DNA of 6,693 bases from Acidobacteriota bacterium (lineage in GTDB: Bacteria > Acidobacteriota > Terriglobia > Terriglobales > Acidobacteriaceae). The notes under the pieces are model-generated. The model was not told the DNA's origin. It saw only the letters and a list, made by a program, of their open reading frames with translations, and searched no databases. Where the stretch lies: contig JAJXXN010000108.1 in assembly GCA_021781075.1 (NCBI GenBank), positions 1 through 6,693 of the forward strand, given 5' to 3'. Shown here piece by piece: positions 1 through 5,137 of the stretch. Made by a program: the position numbers and the translations under genes. Each line of letters begins with the position of its first letter. The stretch's first letter is position 1.

Positions 1-63
1 TTCCGTCTCGACTGCCATGCTGTGGGTGAGTATACGCGACCCGCGCCCGCCCTGTCCGCGTGA
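1..63 (+). CDS. Possible C-terminal tail of an upstream gene, product unknown
   Basis: One plus-strand frame is open from the window edge and ends at the TGA at 61-63. It would encode about 20 residues ending in PAPALSA. A TGA here overlaps a GTG at 60-62, the four-base GTGA overlap common in operons, which is the main reason to suspect a real gene end. A second plus-strand frame is also open across this stretch, so openness alone proves little. The tail resembles no family I recognise. It could equally be untranslated leader for the synthase gene that follows. Confidence 0.22.
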   Translation, partial: FRLDCHAVGEYTRPAPALSA

Positions 64-95
64 CTCAACGTGCCGCCTCATACGAGAATGGATGT

Positions 96-1184
96 GTGCC
101 CACCCGCGTCCTCAAAATCGACCGCGAACAACTTCAAACCGTCGCCATGCAGGCGCGCATTGAAGAAGCTGCCGCAATTCTCCGCAGTGGCGGCCTTGTC
201 GCCATGCCCACCGAGACGGTCTATGGCCTTGCCGCCAACGCTTTGGACCCGCGGGCCGTTGAAAAAATCTTCGCCGCCAAGCAGCGCCCCGCATGGGACC
301 CGGTCATTGTGCACATAGCCAATGAGGCCATGCTGGCCGAACTCACATCCTCGCTGCCCGGTGTTGTCCATCCACTCGTCAAAAATTTCTGGCCCGGCCC
401 GCTGACCCTGCTGCTGCCAAAATCCGAGCGCATTCCCGGAATTGTCACCGCCGGCCGCCCGCTCGTCGGCGTCCGCATCCCGGACGACCCCGTCGCGCTC
501 GCACTCATTCAAGCTGCGGCCGTTCCTCTCGCCGCGCCAAGCGCCAACCGCTTCGGCCACACCAGCCCCACGCTAGCCCAGCACGTGCTCGACGACCTCG
601 ACGGACGCATCGATTGCATCCTCGACGCCGGACCCTGCCATCACGGCCTCGAATCCACCGTCCTTGATCCCAATCGCAATCCCATGCTGATTTACAGGCC
701 CGGCGCAGTCACGCGCGAGCAAATCCTTGCGGCGGCCGGAAGGGAAGTCGAGCATTACAGCGAGCCGGCGCAACTCACCGCGCAACCGCCCGAAGCGCTT
801 CCATCCCCCGGCGTGGGCCTGCGGCACTATGCTCCAGCGGCACGGCTCATTCTGTTTGAATCTTCACTCGATGAAATGCCGGAAGCCTTCGCAAAGATCA
901 TCGAGGTTGAGCGCAACAGACGGCATGGCGCAAAGACAGGCCTTCTGGTTCCGAAGGAGGTATTGCCGCAATTGCCCCGTGCAGGCAACGATTTGACACA
1001 CCATGAATGGGGCCGCTGGGGCGACGCATCCGAACTCGCCGCCAATCTCTACACCGCGTTGCGCGCGCTCGATGACGCGGGCTGCCAAATCATCATCGCC
1101 CCTGTGCCGCCCGCCGTCGGCATTGGCGAGGCACTCCGCGACCGTATGCGCAAAGCCGCCTCCGCCGCGCCCGTCACGCGCTGA
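96..1184 (+). CDS. sua5: L-threonylcarbamoyladenylate synthase, Sua5 type (YrdC domain plus Sua5 domain)
   Basis: The enzyme makes threonylcarbamoyl-AMP from threonine, bicarbonate and ATP, the first step of t6A modification at position 37 of ANN-decoding tRNAs; it is cytoplasmic and supplies the TsaB/D/E transfer machinery. Numbering from a GTG at 60, the YrdC fold covers about 20-230: PTETVYGLAANA (50-61), the KxR nucleotide motif as KQR (74-76), WPGPLTLLL (111-119), VGVRIPDDP (137-145), APSAN (159-163) and ESTVLD (198-203). The linker SPGVGLRHYAP (249-259) and the following C-terminal domain to about 374 mark the longer Sua5 form rather than the short TsaC form. The start is uncertain. GTG at 96 gives MPTRVLKID, typical for the family, and has GAGA nine bases upstream; GTG at 60 has no Shine-Dalgarno but overlaps a possible upstream stop; ATG at 147 would trim the domain edge. 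The C-terminus ends normally, and the gene converges on holB. Confidence 0.95.
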   Translation: MPTRVLKIDREQLQTVAMQARIEEAAAILRSGGLVAMPTETVYGLAANALDPRAVEKIFAAKQRPAWDPVIVHIANEAMLAELTSSLPGVVHPLVKNFWPGPLTLLLPKSERIPGIVTAGRPLVGVRIPDDPVALALIQAAAVPLAAPSANRFGHTSPTLAQHVLDDLDGRIDCILDAGPCHHGLESTVLDPNRNPMLIYRPGAVTREQILAAAGREVEHYSEPAQLTAQPPEALPSPGVGLRHYAPAARLILFESSLDEMPEAFAKIIEVERNRRHGAKTGLLVPKEVLPQLPRAGNDLTHHEWGRWGDASELAANLYTALRALDDAGCQIIIAPVPPAVGIGEALRDRMRKAASAAPVTR

Positions 1185-1198
1185 TTATTGCTGAAAAT

Positions 1199-2299
1199 TT
1201 AATTCATGCTCATCGCCGCAGTCATGGCGTCAATTGAAAGCGATCGAAGCAGATTCCTTCGCATTCCCTGTTCCGCCTGTGCCGCGGCGCGCGCCGCGCC
1301 CTCAATCCACTCCAGCGTCACACCGTCGGCCAGCTTCGCCAGTTCATTGTTCAAGTCAATATTGCGAATCTGCCCGCCCACCCCGGCCAGGATCAGCAGC
1401 AAATCCTCCAGCAGGGAATTCAACGCCCGCAGCAGGTTCACCATCTTCTCCTGTCCCTCGGCCCCGGCCTTGTAGCTCTCCGTGGTCTTGAATAGCGCCG
1501 TGTAATCCGGCTCCCTCAGCGCCGACCGTATCAGCACCAGCGCATCCTGCCGGCTGGAGAGATAGGAATCCAAATCAAAATGCAACGCCCGGCCCACCGC
1601 GCCGTTGGCCAGCCGCGCCACCAGCGCACGCTCCCGCGCGCCAATCTCCGGCTTGCGCTCGGCAATCAGCCCTTCCAACTCCGCTACCGGCAACGCGCCC
1701 AACCGGTAGGTCAACGCCCTGGAGCGGATTGTCGGCAATAACTCCTGCGGGTTCTCGGTGAGCAAAATAATCGTCGCGCGTTCCGGCGGCTCTTCCAGGA
1801 CCTTCAGCAAACTGTTCGCCGCCTCCTTCATAAAAGCCGAGCTGGTGAAAATTGAAAACGCCCGCTTCGCCTCGATTGGCGGGCGATAATACGCCGCGTG
1901 GATCACATGCTTCACCTGCCCGATCTTGATCAGCATCTGCGGCGGGTCCGGGGGAACAATCAATATATCCGGGTGCGTCTGGATCAGGATGCGGGTCTCT
2001 TTCTTGTCCGCCTCGCGCAACTCTTCGCGTGCCTCAACCGCGGCCGCGGCCAGTTCGTCCAGCTTCTCCGCCACGCCTATCTGTTCGCAATTCCGGCAGT
2101 GGCCGCAATAATCCGGCAGCCCGTCGCTTTCTCTCGGTGTGAGGCAATTCACCGCCCGCGCCAGCATCAGCGCCAGTGTGTACTTGCCCGCGCCCTTCGG
2201 CCCGGCCAATATCATCGACTGTGGAACACGCCCATGCGCCACGCTCTCGCGCAGTTGCCGCACCAGCTCCGCATTGCCGTAAAAATCCGAGAAGCTCAT
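1199..2299 (-). CDS. holB: DNA polymerase III subunit delta' (clamp-loader AAA+ subunit)
   Basis: This is a 366-residue clamp-loader subunit that, with DnaX and delta, loads the beta clamp onto primed DNA. The AAA+ core spans about 1-200: P-loop GPKGAGKYT (33-41), a zinc-binding set C52, C65, C68 and C71 (CGHC-RNC), THPD at 108-111, the conserved NSLLKVLEEPP (162-172) and the TIRSRA arginine-finger motif (190-195). The collar helices fill about 240-366. Two points favour delta' over DnaX. The Walker B acidic pair is replaced (SIFTSS, 149-154), and the protein lacks the tau extension. Between the zinc knuckle and THPD lies a charged, Ala/Glu-rich insertion (about 77-105), probably helical. The ATG at 2299 starts at the usual MSFSDFYGN; the upstream bases give only a weak purine-rich ribosome site. 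In related genomes tmk commonly sits next to holB. Here both genes are on the minus strand but are separated by a plus-strand two-gene module. Confidence 0.9.
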   Translation of the reverse strand: MSFSDFYGNAELVRQLRESVAHGRVPQSMILAGPKGAGKYTLALMLARAVNCLTPRESDGLPDYCGHCRNCEQIGVAEKLDELAAAAVEAREELREADKKETRILIQTHPDILIVPPDPPQMLIKIGQVKHVIHAAYYRPPIEAKRAFSIFTSSAFMKEAANSLLKVLEEPPERATIILLTENPQELLPTIRSRALTYRLGALPVAELEGLIAERKPEIGARERALVARLANGAVGRALHFDLDSYLSSRQDALVLIRSALREPDYTALFKTTESYKAGAEGQEKMVNLLRALNSLLEDLLLILAGVGGQIRNIDLNNELAKLADGVTLEWIEGAARAAAQAEQGMRRNLLRSLSIDAMTAAMSMN

Positions 2300-2383
2300 C
2301 TCGTTCAGTCTACGCGACCTGTGAATTCCACAAACTTGTTGAAAATAGGTTGTCGCTCATGCACTATCTTAAAATCAGAAAAA

Positions 2384-2443
2384 ATGTAAAGAGTACTTGA
2401 CAATAAAACCAAAATATGTAAACATGACTTATCAACATGTAAA
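2384..2443 (+). repeat. Three ATGTAAA copies in the control region (candidate operators)
   Basis: The heptamer ATGTAAA occurs at 2384-2390, 2416-2422 and 2437-2443. The last two are 21 bp apart, two helical turns. The middle copy is part of ATGTAAACAT (2416-2425), an inverted repeat with arms ATGT/ACAT. The copies lie just upstream of the TTGACA box, over the expected -10 region, and against the Shine-Dalgarno of the membrane protein gene. Placement around a promoter that leads to a repressor gene suggests autoregulation, but that is inference. The region is strongly A-rich (I count 29 G+C in 2341-2440), so some repetition is expected by chance. Confidence 0.4.
2397..2425 (+). promoter_or_regulatory. 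Candidate sigma70-type promoter for the membrane protein/repressor pair
   Basis: A perfect TTGACA lies at 2397-2402. The best -10 candidates are weak: TAAACA at 2419-2424 (16-bp spacer) or AAACAT at 2420-2425 (17-bp spacer), each matching TATAAT at three positions. The surrounding DNA is very AT-rich and sits in the 155-bp divergent gap between holB (minus) and the membrane gene (plus). A start of transcription near 2432 would leave a leader of roughly 20 bases containing the Shine-Dalgarno. A separate holB promoter must lie in this gap or holB must be read from tmk, but I see no convincing minus-strand boxes. Confidence 0.42.
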
Positions 2444-2454
2444 GGAGAGATGAC

Positions 2455-2859
2455 ATGCCCAGCACGCAAAACAACCAGGCACTCAAGCGGTACAGCCGCC
2501 GAATCGGTATCACGATGGGTTTTTATTGCCTATTCCTTGTTGTAGCTGAAATCTACTTCACGCATACACATTCTTCCAGCGTTTTTGCCTATATGCTTGC
2601 ACTCTCGCCGGCGCTGCCATGCATTCTGGTTTTTATGACGGCAATCCAGTACCTGTCCGAAGAGAAAGATGGATTCCAAAGCATGCTTTTTAATCACTCC
2701 ATGCTTTGGGGAAGTGCAGTCACCCTGTCCTTTAGCACGATCTGGGGATTCCTGGACAACTTCTTGTCATTGCCACACTTTCAACTTTACCTGCTTTTCC
2801 CAATGTTCTGGGCCACCACCGGCATTGCTGGCGCTGTTCTTCGCCTGAGGTATAGATGA
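2455..2859 (+). CDS. Small four-helix membrane protein paired with an XRE regulator, function unknown
   Basis: The 134-residue product is an integral membrane protein with four hydrophobic segments at about 17-35, 42-66, 81-103 and 108-129. It has a basic N-terminus (KRYSRR, 11-16) and a basic tail (LRLRYR). The conserved-looking signature is YLSEEKDGFQ (66-75) in the loop before helix 3, then WGFLDNF (97-103) and LYLLFPMFW (111-119). From memory this resembles a widespread uncharacterised family found directly upstream of short XRE regulators in proteobacteria and acidobacteria; no function is established to my knowledge. The ATG at 2455 has an excellent Shine-Dalgarno (AAGGAGA, 2442-2448) seven bases before it. 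The stop overlaps the next start in an ATGA, so translation is probably coupled. G+C is low (23 of 60 at 2521-2580, against 43 of 60 at 1261-1320 in holB), consistent with later acquisition or simply with membrane-protein codon content. Confidence 0.82.
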   Translation: MPSTQNNQALKRYSRRIGITMGFYCLFLVVAEIYFTHTHSSSVFAYMLALSPALPCILVFMTAIQYLSEEKDGFQSMLFNHSMLWGSAVTLSFSTIWGFLDNFLSLPHFQLYLLFPMFWATTGIAGAVLRLRYR

Positions 2860-3062
2860 AAAACCGTATTAAAGTCCTTCGCGCTGAACGGGATTGGTCG
2901 CAGGCAGACCTTGCGCAACGGCTCGAGGTCTCGCGGCAATCAGTCAATGCCGTTGAGACCGGGAAATACGACCCCAGTTTGCCGCTTGCCTTTCGCATTG
3001 CCCGGCTCTTCAACCTGAAGATCGAAGAGATTTTTATTGATGAAGTTATCGCAGGGGAATAA
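2856..3062 (+). CDS. Short XRE-family helix-turn-helix transcriptional regulator
   Basis: The 68-residue protein is almost entirely a Cro/C1-type DNA-binding domain. Helix 1 carries IKVLRAERDWSQ (5-16), the helix-turn-helix is SQADLAQRLEV (15-25) followed by the recognition helix SRQSVNAVETGKYDP (26-40), and helices 4-5 are LPLAFRIARLFNLKIEEIF (42-60). It has no separate ligand or dimerisation domain. That matches the short YozG-like regulators that accompany small membrane proteins. The ATG at 2856 overlaps the preceding stop (ATGA) and has GAGG at 2847-2850, five bases upstream. Its likely role is to repress its own promoter; the ATGTAAA copies upstream of the module are candidate sites. 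Base composition is closer to the flanks than that of its partner (39 of 60 G+C at 2881-2940). A toxin-antitoxin arrangement is conceivable from layout only; no toxin family is recognisable. Confidence 0.9.
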   Translation: MKNRIKVLRAERDWSQADLAQRLEVSRQSVNAVETGKYDPSLPLAFRIARLFNLKIEEIFIDEVIAGE

Positions 3063-3085
3063 TCAATTTTTCAGATGATTGTTTT

Positions 3086-3126
3086 CAATCCGCACGGCTT
3101 CTGTCGTGCGGATTGGTATTTATTGC
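3086..3126 (+). terminator. Hairpin terminator after the XRE gene, facing the end of tmk
   Basis: A perfect 11-bp inverted repeat pairs 3086-3096 (CAATCCGCACG) with 3105-3115 (CGTGCGGATTG) around the eight-base loop 3097-3104. On the plus strand it is followed by a moderately T-rich run (GTATTTATTGCTTT), so it should stop transcripts of the two-gene module before they run antisense into tmk. The minus-strand side is A-rich rather than T-rich after the stem, so it is a weaker terminator for tmk. The tmk stop codon (3120-3122) lies five bases beyond the stem. Confidence 0.75.
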
Positions 3127-3776
3127 TTTGCAATGCATTCACTCACCGCCGCCACAATCCGTTGATGCACGTCCTCAATGCCCAGCGCGCCTTCAATCAG
3201 CACCACCCGCCCCGGCTCACGCCGCGCTATCTCGTGGTATTTCTCCCACACCCGCCGGTGGAAGGCATCGGCTTCCAGCTCAAATCGGTTTTCATCCGGC
3301 CCCGCCGTGTTGTTGGCCTTCTGGTTTCTCCGCCGCGCCCGCTCCAAGCTTGGCTCCAAATCCGGCAAAAGCATCAGCGTCAGGTCCGGGTTCAACCCGC
3401 CACAAATCACCCGGTGCAACTCTAACACCACCTCCGAGCCCAATTCCCGGCCGCCGCCCTGGTAAGCCTCGGTTGAATCCGTAAACCGGTCGCAAACCAC
3501 CACCTTGCCCGCCTCCAGCGACGGCCGTATCACTTCGGTTATTGCCTGCGCGCGGTCGGCAAACATCAGCGCCATCTCCGCCATGGGTGCGATGCCGGCG
3601 CTCTTCGAACTCAGGAGTAACTCGCGGATCCGGTCGCCAGTCGCGGTTCCACCGGGTTGTCGCATCAATGTTGTGACGTGGCCGCGCTCCCGTAACCACG
3701 CGTCCAAGCGCTTGATCTGTGTGGTTTTGCCCGATCCGTCCAGCCCCTCGAGCGTGATGAATTTCCCTTTCGTCAT
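3120..3776 (-). CDS. tmk: Thymidylate kinase (dTMP kinase)
   Basis: This cytoplasmic enzyme phosphorylates dTMP to dTDP with ATP, an essential step of dTTP synthesis. With the ATG at 3776 the product is 218 residues, the normal size. Motifs in order: P-loop GLDGSGKTTQ (11-20); RQPGGT (39-44), where most relatives have REPGGT, so Glu is Gln here; the DRF form of the DRX motif (96-98) within DRFTDSTEAYQGGGREL; and an Arg-rich lid, RARRRNQKANN (146-156). Basic lid residues with no Arg in the P-loop fit the E. coli-like (type II) kinases. A TTG at 3800 in the same frame would add eight residues (MLVVHFVQ) that look like translated leader, so I chose ATG 3776; neither start has a clear Shine-Dalgarno. 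The gene shares its strand with holB and recJ, but is separated from each by plus-strand genes. Confidence 0.95.
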   Translation of the reverse strand: MTKGKFITLEGLDGSGKTTQIKRLDAWLRERGHVTTLMRQPGGTATGDRIRELLLSSKSAGIAPMAEMALMFADRAQAITEVIRPSLEAGKVVVCDRFTDSTEAYQGGGRELGSEVVLELHRVICGGLNPDLTLMLLPDLEPSLERARRRNQKANNTAGPDENRFELEADAFHRRVWEKYHEIARREPGRVVLIEGALGIEDVHQRIVAAVSECIAKQ

Positions 3777-3878
3777 TTGAACAAAGTGTACCACCAGCAA
3801 ATTTATGCAGACGAAAGTATGTAAATTGTGTTAAAAATATGGCGCTTTAAAGAACGTTTGCGCACGCTCTGCGCACAT

Positions 3879-3882
3879 GGAG
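3879..3882 (+). promoter_or_regulatory. Shine-Dalgarno GGAG that decides the start of the exported protein gene
   Basis: GGAG lies six bases before the GTG at 3889. It overlaps the ATG at 3877, which itself has no purine-rich site upstream. This favours the GTG as the true start; it also yields a cleaner signal peptide beginning MNKKF. Confidence 0.6.
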
Positions 3883-3888
3883 TTTATC

Positions 3889-4926
3889 GTGAACAAAAAA
3901 TTCCGCCATTTCATTCTTCTATGCGGCAGCTTGGCTGCCATCGCCTTCATGTCCGGTCCTCTTGACGCGCAGCACCTCACCCTCGAAGGCCAGACCGGCG
4001 GCTTCCTCACGCCCACCGCCTACGTCGTCCCGTCTGCCAATAACCACTCGTTCTCCATGCCAGCTGTAGGATTCCACTTCATCGGCGCTTCCTCGGTCAT
4101 TGGCAATGTGGAAACCATCAGCATCACGGAAGGTTTTGGCAACCGGTTTGAACTCGGCTACACCCGCAGCATCCATCAGGAAGGCAACGATGCAAATTTC
4201 AGCCCGCTCTGGAGCAAGCAGGACACGCTAGCCTGGGAGGTTGATGGCAGCTCACCCACCATCAGCGGCATGAATGTTTTCCACGGCAAGGTTGTCGTCG
4301 TCAAAGAGAACTCCAAGCACTTCTATACCCCCGGCTTTGCCGTCGGCGGCGTTTACCGCCAGGGTGACCATTTCGTCAGCGGTTCGCTTTCCGATGCGGT
4401 TCTCGGCAAGCCCAATCAATCCTATGGAAATGGCGACATCTACGGCGCCGTCACCAAGACCTGGGCCAAGCCTCCCGTCCCGCTCCTCATCAACTTCGGC
4501 ATCAAGGGGACCAACGCGGTGATTCTGGGCCTCGGCGGCGTTTCCGAGAGCTGGTCGGCACGGCTATTTGGCGGCCTTGGCATTCCAATTCCATTGGGCA
4601 AAAATCTTGTCGCTGTTCCTTCGGCCGGCTTTGAGGGCCAATCCTCCGACATCAAGAACCTGAATGAAGAGCTTGCCGCCGCCGGGCAAATCCTCACATC
4701 GGAGGGCTACGCGGGCTATGCGAAAAATCGTCCCCATATTCCAACCACCGTTGACTATGCCGTCCGCTTTACGCAGATCAAGAATCCCCACTTCTCCCTT
4801 GATTTCGGCGTAGGCCAGGTAGCCAACAATATTGGCTCGCTCGTCAATCCCGTCACGGGCGCTCCGTTGCCAATCCTGCTTGATGCGCGCCACGTCTTCG
4901 GCATGGGAATCAGCTATCGCCCGTAG
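3889..4926 (+). CDS. Exported beta-rich protein, probably outer membrane, function unknown
   Basis: From GTG 3889 the product is 345 residues (349 from ATG 3877). It begins with a standard signal peptide: basic MNKKFRHF, a hydrophobic core (about 8-22) and a likely cut after LDA at 27. The mature part has no Cys and no transmembrane helix. It is rich in Gly, Ser and Asn, with alternating hydrophobic residues and many aromatic turns, as in beta-barrels, and ends HVFGMGISYRP, a strand-like terminus without the usual final Phe. The opening LEGQTGGFLTPTAYVVP recalls the G-x-TP-T-A start of YjbH-like outer-membrane proteins, but the likeness is short and I do not assign a family. The gene has its own gap upstream from tmk (divergent, about 110 bp) with weak promoter-like boxes TTGTGT (3826-3831) and TAAAGA (3848-3853), and a hairpin terminator after it. 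It appears monocistronic. G+C matches the flanks, so nothing suggests recent transfer. Confidence 0.85.
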   Translation: MNKKFRHFILLCGSLAAIAFMSGPLDAQHLTLEGQTGGFLTPTAYVVPSANNHSFSMPAVGFHFIGASSVIGNVETISITEGFGNRFELGYTRSIHQEGNDANFSPLWSKQDTLAWEVDGSSPTISGMNVFHGKVVVVKENSKHFYTPGFAVGGVYRQGDHFVSGSLSDAVLGKPNQSYGNGDIYGAVTKTWAKPPVPLLINFGIKGTNAVILGLGGVSESWSARLFGGLGIPIPLGKNLVAVPSAGFEGQSSDIKNLNEELAAAGQILTSEGYAGYAKNRPHIPTTVDYAVRFTQIKNPHFSLDFGVGQVANNIGSLVNPVTGAPLPILLDARHVFGMGISYRP

Positions 4927-4949
4927 TAAAACTCAGTTCCCGCATTCAA

Positions 4950-4982
4950 CCGGCCCGCCTTCGCGCGGGCCGGCCTTATTTT
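4950..4982 (+). terminator. Rho-independent terminator after the exported beta-rich protein gene
   Basis: A GC-rich 9-bp stem pairs 4950-4958 (CCGGCCCGC) with 4965-4973 (GCGGGCCGG) around a six-base loop, followed by TTATTTT at 4976-4982. It starts 23 bases after the stop codon. This separates the gene from the W-rich repeat protein gene downstream, which must therefore have its own promoter in 4983-5125; I see no strong boxes there. Confidence 0.85.
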
Positions 4983-5125
4983 CGGGCACCGCGCCCAAGC
5001 AACTTATTTATTCAGCCTGTGTTCTAAATGGAGTAATCCGGCTTCGGCGAATCGAGCCCGCTACAGTCACCATGGTTTGGCCCGCCTTCCCGCTATCCGG
5101 TGTCTCATCCCTCCGAATGAAAGTT

Positions 5126-5130
5126 GAGGA
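5126..5130 (+). promoter_or_regulatory. Shine-Dalgarno GAGGA that decides the start of the W-rich repeat protein
   Basis: GAGGA lies seven bases before the ATG at 5138. The same frame is open back to 4832, crossing a terminator and overlapping the preceding gene, so upstream starts are implausible. ATG 5117 is also in frame but would bury this ribosome site in the coding region and add seven charged residues before the signal peptide. Confidence 0.7.
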
Positions 5131-5137
5131 ATTTAAG

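Noticed and set aside
78..560. 160-residue minus-strand open frame opposite sua5
   Set aside because: It is antisense to the conserved YrdC domain and has no recognisable motif or ribosome site.
1898..2389. 163-residue plus-strand open frame opposite holB
   Set aside because: It lies antisense to a confidently assigned gene, has no Shine-Dalgarno, shows no domain pattern, and its openness follows from the GC-biased codons of holB.
3086..3115. Perfect inverted repeat as a regulator-binding palindrome or recombination site
   Set aside because: Its position between two convergent stop codons and the T-rich downstream run fit a terminator better.
2300..3122. The tmk-holB interruption as an insertion sequence or integrated element
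   Set aside because: I found no transposase or integrase, no terminal inverted repeats and no target-site duplication at the AT-rich edges.
3292..3699. 135-residue minus-strand open frame overlapping tmk in another frame
   Set aside because: It is a Gly/Arg-rich frame-shifted shadow of tmk on the same strand, and the tmk frame is intact with all its motifs.
4832..5137. N-terminal extension of the W-rich repeat protein back to 4832
   Set aside because: It would overlap the preceding gene and cross a GC-rich terminator, and the signal peptide and Shine-Dalgarno both place the start at 5138.
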